Assembly: GCF_001693255.1 (NCBI RefSeq)
Contig: NZ_CP016474.1
Coordinates: 1,692,661 to 1,756,660 of the forward strand
Length of the DNA stretch: 64,000 bases
Reading direction: 5' to 3'
Origin: Picosynechococcus sp. PCC 7003
GTDB taxonomy: Bacteria > Cyanobacteriota > Cyanobacteriia > Cyanobacteriales > MRBY01
This document shows positions 1-8,693 of the stretch, one piece after another (positions within the stretch are counted from its first letter, which is position 1; every line of letters starts with the position of its first letter). The notes beneath the pieces were generated by a model. The model did no database searches, had not been told where the DNA came from, and was given only the letters and a program-made list of their open reading frames with translations. Position numbers and translations under genes: made by a program.

Positions 1-298
1 TGCCACGACCCCGGAGGGGCGCTTGGTCAAGTACTGTCTGAATTTCTGCAATCAGTTGACGGACAGGTTCCCACGCTTCATCGGGATTGGTGTCGCATTG
101 GGCTTGATAATTTGCCAAGATGTCCTCGAGTTGGTGCAGGGTTTGCCCCGTGAGAACAGCCTGCCCGCGATCTAAATGCTTTCCCAAGGTTAATAGCTCC
201 TCTTCAATCGCTGCGGGGACGCGAATCGTTTTTGTTGCGCCACTCTGCCATGCACTCTTACGACCTGCACCGGGACGCATTCCACCTCTACCTCTCAT
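1..298 (-). CDS. Small cyanobacterial GRKS/TKTIRVP-type protein, 3' end outside window
   Basis: An open frame of 99 codons begins at an ATG at 298 behind a strong ribosome site (GGAGG, 7-11 bases upstream) and runs off the left edge without a stop. The N-terminus is Gly/Arg-rich (MRGRGGMRPGAGRK), followed by a segment with SGATKTIRVPAAIEEELL. This start is typical of a common cyanobacterial group of small proteins thought to contain a ribbon-helix-helix-like DNA-binding segment; that link is from memory of the family. The visible remainder is helical and Gln/Leu-rich. Function is unknown; a DNA-binding regulator is a guess. Confidence 0.7.
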   Translation of the reverse strand, partial: MRGRGGMRPGAGRKSAWQSGATKTIRVPAAIEEELLTLGKHLDRGQAVLTGQTLHQLEDILANYQAQCDTNPDEAWEPVRQLIAEIQTVLDQAPLRGRG

Positions 299-556
299 TG
301 TCTTTCCTCCTGAAAAATGTGGGGAATTTATTCCTTTTCTATCCTCAGGATAGCCCTCTTTTGATTTTGTGTCAATATCTAAAAGCTTTCATGGCATAAA
401 TTCATAGATTTCGTCACGGAAATAAAAGCCGCTACTGTCACCATCCCTAGCCTAGGGCATCAAATTTCTCCATAAAAGACGCTTCAATTGCAAGGATTAT
501 GCAATAATAAACCCAGGTTTACCTTGCAAAACTTTCAATGAGGTTCAAGTTTAGCC

Positions 557-835
557 ATGTCTTTGATTCACTGGAATAAGTCCGTCCTCAGTTTGCATCT
601 CAGGGAAATTTTTGAGGATTATCATCGGGGTGATTCAAAGGCGCTCACTAGCCTCGGTACGGTGATGTTGGGGGCGATCGCCTTATCTACCACCTTCAAA
701 TTAGGGAAACCCCTACTAAAACAAGCCATCAAGACAACTCTGACTCTCTCTACCAATCCCCCTTCTTCCCCCGTCTCACTCCGGGCCAATCTCGAATCAT
801 CCCAGCGTCACCTCCCGAATACCCGTTCTGAATAG
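557..835 (+). CDS. Hypothetical 92-residue protein
   Basis: The frame starts at ATG 557 with a weak GAGG about 13 bases upstream. Residues ~32-50 (around LGTVMLGAIALSTTF) are hydrophobic enough for one membrane segment or an amphipathic helix. The C-terminal third is rich in Pro, Ser and Thr. It contains a GGCGATCGCC site in frame, as most native genes here do. I do not recognise a family. It lies alone between the divergent small protein and the 2Fe-2S protein, in the same direction as the latter. Confidence 0.45.
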   Translation: MSLIHWNKSVLSLHLREIFEDYHRGDSKALTSLGTVMLGAIALSTTFKLGKPLLKQAIKTTLTLSTNPPSSPVSLRANLESSQRHLPNTRSE

Positions 836-945
836 AGCGAGAATTTCCCCAAAGACGTTGTCAAAAAGCCTGCTTATTTTCAAATCATCTCCAAAAACAA
901 TGGTTGCATCTCGTCCGTTTGTTTAAGAAAGATTTTTATTTATCC

Positions 946-1611
946 ATGATTACACTAGCCGTTCACCACCGATCCTTTGCCTTTGTCGGTACAGCCAGCA
1001 ACTTTAAACTGGGTAAACATCAGCGGATTCGACATTTCGACCTCCAGACTGACCATGGCTCCTACCGATTTAAGATTCCGAGCAAGCTCCACAAACGGCT
1101 CCATTTTCAGCTCGGACCCCACAGCAAGCTAGAGGTGCGGGGCATCATTTGGCGTCATCCCAAAAAATCCAAAGAGAAGTTAGAAATCCAACACATTGCT
1201 CTCTTATCAGAGCCTCAAGGTAAAACGCCTAGAAATTCCCCTGGCGATCGCCCTACAGGAGCTGCCGATTCGACAGGCAACAAAACCCCCAACATTGAAG
1301 AAAATCCCAGCCCAGCCGTTAATGGTTCCCAGAAAATTGTTTTGTGCAAAAAATCCACCTGCTGGAAACGGGGCGGCCAACTCATTTACGAACGCCTCCA
1401 AGAAGCTATCCGAGACCAAGGCATCGCTGACCAAGTCAGGATCGAAACCACTGGTTGCATGGGCCGCTGTAAAAAAGCACCGAACCTTGTGGTGATGCCC
1501 GACAAACAAAAGTACAGTAATTTTCCTCCCAATGCTGCCGCTGAACTCATTCACCAACACTTTCAAAAACATCTTGATCCCCAATTGATTGCTTCGGATC
1601 AAATTCTCTAA
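946..1611 (+). CDS. (2Fe-2S) ferredoxin domain-containing protein (thioredoxin-like fold)
   Basis: The C-terminal half has the cysteine pattern of thioredoxin-like [2Fe-2S] proteins: CKKSTC followed about 35 residues later by GCMGRC, with KAPNLVVMPD after it. This fold resembles the NuoE/HoxE ferredoxin family; it usually transfers electrons or senses redox state. The N-terminal ~90 residues form a separate beta-rich domain without a recognised motif, joined by a Pro/Asn-rich linker. I chose ATG 946 (221 residues); the frame is open to a TTG at 904, but 946 is the first ATG and precedes the conserved-looking text ITLAVHHRSFAF. It converges with the DsbD-like gene, stops 2 bases apart. Confidence 0.8.
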   Translation: MITLAVHHRSFAFVGTASNFKLGKHQRIRHFDLQTDHGSYRFKIPSKLHKRLHFQLGPHSKLEVRGIIWRHPKKSKEKLEIQHIALLSEPQGKTPRNSPGDRPTGAADSTGNKTPNIEENPSPAVNGSQKIVLCKKSTCWKRGGQLIYERLQEAIRDQGIADQVRIETTGCMGRCKKAPNLVVMPDKQKYSNFPPNAAAELIHQHFQKHLDPQLIASDQIL

Positions 1612-1613
1612 GC

Positions 1614-2993
1614 TTAGCCGAACAATAAAAGTTGTGGTCTCACAACCATAATGATCCCAAAGAAAATCATTAAAGTACCACTTACGAGCTTTAATACTTT
1701 TCCCTGGTCTTCCGTCAAGCGAGCCGATTTAAAGGAATAGATAAAGTTTCCTAAAATTGCTAGAAGCGGCACAATGTAGACTAGTGAATATAATCCAGTC
1801 CAAGCAGAAAAACAAAACCAACTGTTATTTGCTGGGCAATATTGGACCAAGCTCGTCAGATAAACGACCGGCAAAATCGCCGTACAACCTAATTCAATTA
1901 CATTTACAAAAATTGCTAGCACCATTGTGCCGCCCAGGGCTGCCAAAAAAACTTTGGGATTACGTTGGTGGAGTTGGAGCGTTCGGGATATTTTGCCTGC
2001 CTTTTGGCTAATTAAAACCTTTTCTTTTCGGGAAAGACTCAGGGAGATCAATTGGTTAGACAGCAGATAATCTTTGAGATTGATAACACCAGCAATGGTA
2101 ATCAAAACCCCTAGAATGAGTAGCGTCATTTTCCCATAAGTTTCTAGAAAAACTGATCCCACTGCAATCATTAACATAATAAACACAAAATACATCACAG
2201 CAGACGTAAACACGAAAGTCAGACCAATGATGGCCATATCACGCCGGCTTTTAGTATAGGTAAGGAGAGATAATAAAATCAGTAAGACCGTAAACGCACA
2301 GGGATTAAATCCATCCGCCAAAGACAGGATAGAAACAAAGAGTGGAAAAGGTAAACCTTGGGCCATATTTTTGATCATCACTTCAGGAATCATGGCTAAA
2401 AATATAAAGAGACTCACTAAAATTAGTGCAATCCCACCGCCAATCCAGTATCGTTTTTGCTGGTCGGTTTTAAGTCTTCGTTTAAAAATAGGATGGCAGC
2501 AAAAATAAAAGGCCGGTACACCTAAGATCCACCAAGGAATAGTCTGGCTGACATGCCTGCCGGGAATATTAATCCGTTGTCCTAATTGGGCTTCAATGGC
2601 TTGGATAATCTGATTACGGTAGCCGACATAGCCTTGGTAGATAGGATTGTATTCTAGATTTCCGTCGGTATTGCTGTAGCCAATGAATGAGCGATCGCCA
2701 ATTTGAGTACGGGGAACAGCGGTGGTAGTTAGTTTTTGTTGAACGATGAAATCCCGCCAAATATAAGGATTCTGATTCACTTCATAGGCTTTTAAGACGA
2801 CTGTTTCATTCTGTTGATCAATATATTCCATTAATGGCTTCTGTTCGGCACAATGGGGGCAGGTATCACTATAAAAAAAATAAATTTCTACGCTATTCTC
2901 ATTGGCGATCGCTGGAGCAACATGAAGGAAAAATCCTAAAATAAAAACAAGGAAAAAATAAATGGTTTTTTGGTAAATGTTTAAAAGTTTCAT
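1614..2993 (-). CDS. Thioredoxin domain fused to DsbD/CcdA-like membrane domain
   Basis: A 459-residue protein. Residues 1-30 form a signal peptide or anchor (FFLVFILGFFLHVAPAIA). A thioredoxin-like domain follows with CPHC at 45-48, so it should face the periplasm or lumen. After ~150 come several membrane spans. Two of them hold single cysteines in DsbD/CcdA-like contexts, Cys232 in DGFNPCAF and Cys370 in ELGCTAILP. The family passes reducing equivalents across a membrane from cytoplasmic thioredoxin. Here donor and acceptor sit on one chain, so it may reduce extracytoplasmic disulfides, for example during cytochrome c maturation; the target is inference. An extra CC pair occurs at 165-166. 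The gene is more AT-rich than its neighbours. Confidence 0.82.
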   Translation of the reverse strand: MKLLNIYQKTIYFFLVFILGFFLHVAPAIANENSVEIYFFYSDTCPHCAEQKPLMEYIDQQNETVVLKAYEVNQNPYIWRDFIVQQKLTTTAVPRTQIGDRSFIGYSNTDGNLEYNPIYQGYVGYRNQIIQAIEAQLGQRINIPGRHVSQTIPWWILGVPAFYFCCHPIFKRRLKTDQQKRYWIGGGIALILVSLFIFLAMIPEVMIKNMAQGLPFPLFVSILSLADGFNPCAFTVLLILLSLLTYTKSRRDMAIIGLTFVFTSAVMYFVFIMLMIAVGSVFLETYGKMTLLILGVLITIAGVINLKDYLLSNQLISLSLSRKEKVLISQKAGKISRTLQLHQRNPKVFLAALGGTMVLAIFVNVIELGCTAILPVVYLTSLVQYCPANNSWFCFSAWTGLYSLVYIVPLLAILGNFIYSFKSARLTEDQGKVLKLVSGTLMIFFGIIMVVRPQLLLFG

Positions 2994-3395
2994 TTTGACT
3001 TCATTAGACCCATCAACAAAAATGATTTTCTCAAAGCTTTAAGGAAAGTGATCTTTTTATTTTTAATAGCCAAAAATTTGTTTTGTCTTTATATTTCAAA
3101 AGCTCAAATACTAAACTAATATCTATCCTTATCCTACCCCTGCTTTTTTCGTTCTTAACAGAGTCTTAAGGTTTAAACACAAAAAGGGGACACGGGAAAA
3201 CCAGCATAAAAAAATTGGGTTCCAAGGAGGACTGGAACAACAGGACAAAATAGCCCTAAGCGATAGGCTTGCCTTGGAAATTAGTTTCGCAAAAAAACTT
3301 GAAATCATTAGGGACAATTTCTTGTATACCTGTGGAAGCAACCAAAAAAATTGACTTATAGTAGAGACCAGACACCACTCTACAGCGGGTATTCC
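2994..3395. other. Gene-free interval between divergent genes
   Basis: This is 402 bases of AT-rich sequence between the DsbD-like gene and the UbiB-like gene, which point away from each other, so both promoters should be here. One exact inverted repeat, GTTCCA-8 nt-TGGAAC, lies at 3219-3238 and could be an operator or a small hairpin. A TTGACT at 3351 resembles a -35 box but has no convincing -10 partner. A 70-codon open frame on the minus strand has no family features and I do not count it. Confidence 0.5.
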
Positions 3396-5024
3396 ATGGT
3401 TTTTTCTCTGACCCAGAGCAGTTCACGCCAACGGGAAATTATTGAAATTGTCTTCAGTAATGGTTGGGACTTCATGAAGAGTCTCCTGACCGGTGGCAAG
3501 GCCGATAAACCACAGATTCCCCCCCCTGAAGTTTTTCGCAATATTCTGGTGGAGCTTGGGCCTTTTTATGTCAAGCTCGGACAGCTTTTGAGCACTAGAC
3601 CCGATCTTTTGCCACCTAAATACATTGAGGCCCTCACGGCCCTCCAGGCAAAAGTCCCCACGGTGCCTTGGTTTGAAATCGAGCAAACCATTCGCCAGCA
3701 ACTCTCCAGCCCCCTCGAAGATGTTTTTCAAGAAATCAATCCAAATCCCATTGCAGCGGGTTCCATTGCCCAAATCCATCGGGCGGTTTTGCGGAGTGGT
3801 CAAGCTGTCGCCCTAAAGGTGCAGCGGCCAGGCATTGATCAAATCGTCGCCCAGGACATTGCCCTGATCAAAGGGATTGCGGAACTCGCGGCTTTAACAG
3901 AATTTGGTCAAGATTATGATGTGATTGCCCTTGCGAAAGAATTTACCAAGGCTGTCCAGGCGGAACTCGATTTTCGTACCGAAGCAGGTTACACCGATCA
4001 GCTCCGGCGCAATTTGGCAAAAAGCAGTTGGTTTGATCAACAAAAACTGACAATCCCAGAAATTTATTGGGAGCTGACCACCGAAAAGCTGCTGGTCATG
4101 GAGTGGCTCGACGGCAAACCTTTGCTTGAAGCGGAGGTCACTTCAGAAAAACAACGTCAAGCAATCACCACAATTTTGTTTCGGGCCTTTTTCCAGCAAA
4201 TTTTTGTGGATGGTTTTTTCCACGCCGATCCACACCCCGGTAATATTTTCTACCTCGATAGTCAGACGGTAGCGTTAATTGATTGTGGAATGATTGGCCG
4301 CCTTGATCCGCGCACCCAGAAACTGCTGACAGAGATGCTGCTGGCCATTGTGGATATGGATGCCCAAAGCTGTGCTCAGTTGACCCTTGAACTCTCTGAA
4401 GGTGCTCATACGACGAACATCGCCCGCCTAGAAGCCAACTACGATCGCCTGCTGCGTAAATATTACGACCGGAGCTTAACGCAACTGAATTTTAGTGAAG
4501 TGTTTTACGAAATTTTGCAGGTGGCCCGCAATAATAAGGTCAAACTCCCAGGAAATTTGGGTTTGTATGCCAAAAGTCTTGCCAATTTAGAGGGGGTCGC
4601 CCGTAGTTTTAACCCAGAAGTTAATTTACTCGATGAGATTAAGCCCCTGATCACTGATATTTTCCGGCGGCAATTGGTGGGAGATACCCCGTTTCAAACC
4701 ATGTTCCGCACGGTACTCGATCTCAAAACGATCTCTTTGCGATCGCCGCGACAAATTGACGTGATTCTCGACCGCCTCAGCTCAGAAACCCTCCAGTGGA
4801 ATTTAAACCTGCGGGAGCTCGATGGCCTGCGCCGCAGCATTGACGACTCTGCCAATCGCCTTTCCTTTAGCATTGTGGTGGGATCTTTAATCATGGGGGC
4901 CGCGATCATCACCATTTCGCCGAACCGTCAGTTAATGATTGTGAATGAAATTTTGTTTGCAGCGGCCAGTCTTTTAGGATTGTGGCTAATCATTAGTATT
5001 TTGCGGTCAGGACGCCTAAAGTAA
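3396..5024 (+). CDS. ABC1/AarF/UbiB-family atypical protein kinase
   Basis: A 542-residue member of the UbiB/ADCK family, atypical kinases or ATPases needed for isoprenoid quinone metabolism. Hallmarks seen: the KxGQ motif in YVKLGQLLSTRPDLLP, the Ala-rich nucleotide loop in AAGSIAQIHRA, the invariant Lys in VALKVQRPG, the catalytic-loop equivalent in FFHADPHPGN and a metal-binding DCG. Two hydrophobic segments close the protein, as is typical. In cyanobacteria several paralogues affect plastoquinone, tocopherol or stress responses; which one this is cannot be told. ATG 3396 is preferred over an in-frame TTG at 3351. Confidence 0.92.
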   Translation: MVFSLTQSSSRQREIIEIVFSNGWDFMKSLLTGGKADKPQIPPPEVFRNILVELGPFYVKLGQLLSTRPDLLPPKYIEALTALQAKVPTVPWFEIEQTIRQQLSSPLEDVFQEINPNPIAAGSIAQIHRAVLRSGQAVALKVQRPGIDQIVAQDIALIKGIAELAALTEFGQDYDVIALAKEFTKAVQAELDFRTEAGYTDQLRRNLAKSSWFDQQKLTIPEIYWELTTEKLLVMEWLDGKPLLEAEVTSEKQRQAITTILFRAFFQQIFVDGFFHADPHPGNIFYLDSQTVALIDCGMIGRLDPRTQKLLTEMLLAIVDMDAQSCAQLTLELSEGAHTTNIARLEANYDRLLRKYYDRSLTQLNFSEVFYEILQVARNNKVKLPGNLGLYAKSLANLEGVARSFNPEVNLLDEIKPLITDIFRRQLVGDTPFQTMFRTVLDLKTISLRSPRQIDVILDRLSSETLQWNLNLRELDGLRRSIDDSANRLSFSIVVGSLIMGAAIITISPNRQLMIVNEILFAAASLLGLWLIISILRSGRLK

Positions 5025-5137
5025 ATATCCCCTGGGTGATGAAATCTAGAAAATTGCCCCAGGCAGAACAACCAAGGGATACTATAGAAAATGGCCTTGA
5101 CCTTTGGCATGAATTATCGCTCTGATTAGAATTCATT

Positions 5138-5884
5138 ATGCTCTCCACCCTCCTCGCCGACTTCCGCATTATTTTTGAACGGGATCCCGCTGCGCGTAAC
5201 TGGCTTGAAGTTTTATTTTGCTATCCGGGCCTCCAAGCACTGCTGTTCCATCGCGTGTCCCATGCCCTCTATCGCTCTGGTCTGCCGTTTATCCCCCGAT
5301 TTCTCTCTCATATCGCTCGCTTCTTAACAGGAATTGAAATTCATCCAGGTGCCCGCATTGGCCACGGAGTTTTTATTGACCATGGCATGGGCGTTGTGAT
5401 CGGTGAAACGGCCATTGTCGGCGACTATTGTTTGATCTACCAAGGTGTTACCCTTGGCGGCACGGGGAAAGAGAGTGGCAAACGTCACCCGACCCTCGGT
5501 GAAAATGTGGTAGTTGGTGGGGGGGCTAAGGTACTCGGCAATATTGAAATTGGGAATAACGTGCGCATTGGGGCCGGGTCAGTGGTCTTACGCAATGTGC
5601 CTTCGGATTGCACGGTGGTCGGCATTCCGGGGCGGATCGTCTATCGTTCTGGGGTCAAGGTCAATCCTTTGGAACACGGCAGCTTACCTGATTCGGAAGC
5701 AACGGTAATTCGTACTCTCTTAGACCGCATTGAGGCCCTAGAAGAGCAAGTCCAAACTCTCCAAGGTCAACAGCAGCCAGATCTCGTCACAGCCCACCAT
5801 CGTCAACATACACAACATACAAAAGATAGCTGTCGCTTGTCTGACCGGGAAATTCAACAATATTTGGATGGTGCAGGGATTTAA
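5138..5884 (+). CDS. cysE: Serine O-acetyltransferase CysE
   Basis: Transfers acetyl from acetyl-CoA to L-serine, the first step of cysteine synthesis, in the cytoplasm. The N-terminal helical domain (RDPAARNWLEVLFCYPGLQALLFHR) is followed by left-handed beta-helix hexapeptide repeats. Active-site segments IHPGARIG, IDHGMGVVIGETA and GGTGKESGKRHP are intact. The 248-residue length is ordinary except for a ~45-residue Gln/His-rich tail ending in LSDREIQQYLDGAGI, often seen in cyanobacterial CysE. The C-terminal Ile that inserts into CysK in other bacteria is present. It is monocistronic in appearance. Confidence 0.95.
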   Translation: MLSTLLADFRIIFERDPAARNWLEVLFCYPGLQALLFHRVSHALYRSGLPFIPRFLSHIARFLTGIEIHPGARIGHGVFIDHGMGVVIGETAIVGDYCLIYQGVTLGGTGKESGKRHPTLGENVVVGGGAKVLGNIEIGNNVRIGAGSVVLRNVPSDCTVVGIPGRIVYRSGVKVNPLEHGSLPDSEATVIRTLLDRIEALEEQVQTLQGQQQPDLVTAHHRQHTQHTKDSCRLSDREIQQYLDGAGI

Positions 5885-5959
5885 GATTCAGGTGCAGACC
5901 AATTCATTTGATCAATAAAAATTTTGATCTGAATTCCTTAAAGCAAAAGGCTTTCGAGC

Positions 5960-6220
5960 ATGGAGTTTGAGTTTTCTCACCACGCCCTAGAAGAAAGTAA
6001 AAAGCGTGGGATTCCTCTCGAATTAGTTGAGGCAGTTCTTGCCAATCCCCAGCAAGTTTTTAAACAGAATGAAGCAATAACGGTTTATCAATCCCAGGTT
6101 ACTTTCGACAATGGCAAAAAGTATTTAATCCGTATTTTTATGAATACGATGGTTGATCCCAAAAAGATTGTCACCCTCTACCGCACGAGTCAAATTAAAA
6201 GATATTGGAGAGTCGAATGA
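5960..6220 (+). CDS. DUF4258-type protein, possible toxin of a two-gene module
   Basis: An 86-residue protein starting FSHHALEESKKRGIPLELVEAVL and ending with ITLYRTS-like text (VTLYRTSQIKRYW). This matches the small DUF4258 family, which has a RelE/BrnT-like look. Its stop codon overlaps the start of the next gene (ATGA at 6217-6220), so the two are translationally coupled. Pairs of DUF4258 and DUF2283 genes are common in cyanobacteria and are suspected, not proven, toxin-antitoxin modules. Confidence 0.8.
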   Translation: MEFEFSHHALEESKKRGIPLELVEAVLANPQQVFKQNEAITVYQSQVTFDNGKKYLIRIFMNTMVDPKKIVTLYRTSQIKRYWRVE

Positions 6221-6447
6221 AAATTAAATATGATCCTGAAGTTGATGTGTTATGCATCACCTTAAAAGATGTAGATATTGAGGAAAGTGGTGAAGAAAAT
6301 CCTGGCATTATCCTCGATTATGATCGAAAAGGGCAGGTGATTGGTATCGAGATTTTACAAGCCTCAAAACGTATTGACAACCCCCAGGCCATTGAATATC
6401 AAATCCTACCAACATCGATGGAAACGATGATAGAACCAGTGACTTAG
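6217..6447 (+). CDS. DUF2283-type protein, possible antitoxin partner
   Basis: A 76-residue acidic protein with the DUF2283 signature: KIKYDPEVDVLCITL at the start and GIILDYDRKGQVIGIEILQAS in the middle. The ATG at 6217 overlaps the TGA of the DUF4258 gene. An in-frame start at 6205 exists but the overlapping ATG is the usual arrangement and fits the family's N-terminus. Acidic composition suits a protein that neutralises a basic partner; this is inference. Confidence 0.82.
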   Translation: MKIKYDPEVDVLCITLKDVDIEESGEENPGIILDYDRKGQVIGIEILQASKRIDNPQAIEYQILPTSMETMIEPVT

Positions 6448-6487
6448 TGCCTCGTAATATTATTAGTAAAAGCCAGACCAAACTTCC

Positions 6488-6958
6488 CTAAAGACTATTT
6501 AAGAAGTCGTCATCTAGTTCGTAACCTAATAGCTGGGCGATCGCCTTTACCCGTAACTGGGGTTGAATGCCGAATTTCGGTAAAGTCTCACTGAGGCAAA
6601 ACACTTTGTTCATCACAAAAATTTCGAGGGCTTCGGGGTTATATTGAATCCCTTCGGTGCGATGAAATTGATGGGGAACGAGCATCGCCGTATAACGGCC
6701 TAATTCCCCTGCTTTCCAGTCGAGGAGAAAGGGAAACCAGGGAAAGATCGCATCGAGGCGCACAAACCAGAGACGAATTTCTGGGATTTCTGAGAGTTCG
6801 CGTGGGTCGTTTGCTTCCTGGGGAAAATCAATCTTTAACTGAAACTTTTGCTCATGGTCTGCGAGGGCCTCATCGAGCAAGATCGATTGTACCAGGGTTT
6901 TCAGGGGGGCCAAATTAAGACTAAGGATGTCGCGTTGGGGAATTTTGATCTCTGCCAT
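6488..6958 (-). CDS. crr6: CRR6-type NdhI maturation factor (DUF1817)
   Basis: A 156-residue protein with the strongly conserved block ELSEIPEIRLWFVRLDA, then WFPFLLDWKAGELGRY, AMLVPHQF and TEGIQYNPEALEIF, which I recognise as the Chlororespiratory Reduction 6 family. Plant CRR6 and its cyanobacterial homologue assist maturation of NdhI, an Fe-S subunit of the photosynthetic NDH-1 complex. ATG 6958 was chosen because MAEIKIPQRD begins the family-like sequence; the frame is open further upstream but overlaps the ABC gene. It lies 11 bases after the ABC ATPase gene and is probably cotranscribed with it. Confidence 0.87.
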   Translation of the reverse strand: MAEIKIPQRDILSLNLAPLKTLVQSILLDEALADHEQKFQLKIDFPQEANDPRELSEIPEIRLWFVRLDAIFPWFPFLLDWKAGELGRYTAMLVPHQFHRTEGIQYNPEALEIFVMNKVFCLSETLPKFGIQPQLRVKAIAQLLGYELDDDFLNSL

Positions 6959-6969
6959 GGTTGCTTTGG

Positions 6970-7989
6970 TCAACAGTCTTCCCATTGTAAAGCTTGGAGA
7001 TGGGTGCTGAGCGCCCCAAGGCTCGTGAATTGCATTTGGCGATCGCCCTGGGACAAAATCCAGCAGGTGGGCTGCTCCTGGAGATCGAGGCGCAATGGAC
7101 AAGGCGTTTGTACCGCTTCAAAGCCCAGACGGGTTAAGGCGCGTTCTGTCCAGGTGGCCGCCAAGCCTTGGCCGGTGAATTGGATGGGTGATCGCCGCTG
7201 GTACTGTAGCTGAAACTGACCACTCATTTGATCAAAGTAAAAGCGATCGCTACTAAAGGTTGATCCCAAATATCCCTCTAGGGCCAATTCCTCCGGTGTC
7301 CCGACCACTAACCTTTGGCTGGGAGTAATGAGCCAGAGCTGATCTGCACTCCGCAGGGCTAAATCGAGGTCATGGGTAGACATCAAAACGGTGCGTCCTT
7401 GTTGGTGCGCCAAAAACCGCAACAATTGCATCACCTCTACCCGACGGGGCACATCGAGATAGGCCGTCGGTTCGTCCAGCAACATTAAATCCGTCGCCTG
7501 GGCCAAAGCCCGCGCAATCATTGCTTTCTGTCTTTCACCGTCGCTAATGTTGTTCAGGGGTTGGGCCTGGAGATTTGTTAAACCAACGGCGGCGATCGCC
7601 TCCCGGACAATCTGTTGATCCGTTGGCCCCAAACGCCCTTGCCAATCGGTATAGGGATAACGCCCCAGGGCAACCAGTTCCGTCACTGACATCCAAGGGA
7701 GATCAACCCGTTCTGTTAAAACCAAGCTCAGGCGTTGGGCGCGCTGGGCCGCATTGAGGGCCGTCAAGGGTGTCCCATTCAGCCAAACCTGACCCGCTTG
7801 GGGAGACTCTAGACCCGCCAATGTCCGAATCAGGGTTGATTTTCCCGATCCGTTTGCGCCCACTAAACAGACAAACTGCCCCTGGGCGATCGCCAGATTC
7901 AAATCCTGAAGTAAGGCACGCCGCTGGTAGCCCACCGTTAAATTTTCTGTCACCAATAAAGGCGCTTGGGGTTGCAATGTTACCGTCAA
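6970..7989 (-). CDS. ABC transporter ATP-binding protein, FepC/BtuD-like
   Basis: A 339-residue ATPase: Walker A GANGSGKST, signature ISDGERQK (a variant of LSGGQ), Walker B LMLLDEPTA and switch His in STHDLDLA. The order and spacing resemble ATPases of iron-siderophore, haem or cobalamin importers. About 90 residues follow the ATPase core, unusually long and without a recognised domain. No ATG is available; the TTG at 7989 gives MTVTLQPQAPLL. No permease or binding-protein gene is adjacent, so its partners must be elsewhere. Its position between a Fur regulator and CRR6, an Fe-S assembly factor, suggests metal supply (inference). Confidence 0.88.
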   Translation of the reverse strand: MTVTLQPQAPLLVTENLTVGYQRRALLQDLNLAIAQGQFVCLVGANGSGKSTLIRTLAGLESPQAGQVWLNGTPLTALNAAQRAQRLSLVLTERVDLPWMSVTELVALGRYPYTDWQGRLGPTDQQIVREAIAAVGLTNLQAQPLNNISDGERQKAMIARALAQATDLMLLDEPTAYLDVPRRVEVMQLLRFLAHQQGRTVLMSTHDLDLALRSADQLWLITPSQRLVVGTPEELALEGYLGSTFSSDRFYFDQMSGQFQLQYQRRSPIQFTGQGLAATWTERALTRLGFEAVQTPCPLRLDLQEQPTCWILSQGDRQMQFTSLGALSTHLQALQWEDC

Positions 7990-8004
7990 AGGCGATCGCC
8001 TCGA

Positions 8005-8517
8005 TTAATGGAGGTGGGTTTGGGCTTTTTCCCGCGAACAGACCCAATCATGGGGGAGTGCCGAGGGCCAACCCATCAAGCGAGCCTCCGGGCAAATGGT
8101 GGTGATCGTTAACTGGCAATCGAGTAACTCGAACCCCTGCTGTTGACATTGGGCAATGCTGTGTTTGTTGATCGCGACATCCTCAAACTCAATGGTTTTA
8201 TTGCACTGGACACAGACCAAATGGTGGTGGTGGGCTTGGGATTGGTTCAGCTCATAATGTTTATGGCCCTCTGCTAGCTCTAGCTCCCGTAAAATACCCA
8301 TGCGGGTCATGAGTTTTACGCTACGGTATACCGTCGAGAGGCTAATCTTTTCCCCTTGCTCCAATAACTCATTGTGTAAATCTTCAGCGCTGAGGTGTTC
8401 GCCCTTCGGCAAATTTAGAAAGGTGCCGAGAATTTTTTCCCGCTGGGGCGTTAACCGCCACCCCTTAGCATTGAGTTCGGTCTTAAGGGCGCTTACGTCG
8501 TAGGAAGGTACCAGCAT
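8005..8517 (-). CDS. fur: Fur-family metal-responsive repressor
   Basis: A 170-residue Fur-family protein. The winged helix includes KGWRLTPQREKIL and ISLSTVYRSVKLMTRMG; the metal-binding hinge has HKHYELN and HHHHLVCVQCN. Only the first CxxC pair (CVQC) is complete; the usual second pair is reduced to a single Cys in TICPEARLMGW, with another Cys near the end (DWVC). This pattern fits some cyanobacterial Fur proteins better than Zur or PerR, but the exact metal cannot be fixed by eye. It lies 15 bases upstream of the ABC ATPase gene, so a shared iron-related operon is likely. Confidence 0.85.
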   Translation of the reverse strand: MLVPSYDVSALKTELNAKGWRLTPQREKILGTFLNLPKGEHLSAEDLHNELLEQGEKISLSTVYRSVKLMTRMGILRELELAEGHKHYELNQSQAHHHHLVCVQCNKTIEFEDVAINKHSIAQCQQQGFELLDCQLTITTICPEARLMGWPSALPHDWVCSREKAQTHLH

Positions 8518-8693
8518 ATTTTTTCAACAAGTTCAGCTTATTGACAAGCATAAACGTCCTTTTCTACTTTTGCAACAATCTGGCTTTATTGCGAATAAAT
8601 ACCAACATTCAAGCCAGGATCCCCAAAAAAAGGCAATCGCCTGCTCTAGACGATTCCGTGAAAACATGGCCCCTGTTTTTTGACTCAGGACGA

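Noticed and set aside
120-353. A 77-codon plus-strand open frame
   Set aside because: It lies antisense to the minus-strand protein with the GRKS/TKTIRVP start and a strong RBS; its residues show no family features.
3129-3341. A 70-codon minus-strand open frame in the DsbD/UbiB interval
   Set aside because: Low-complexity, no RBS, overlaps the region where the divergent promoters must lie.
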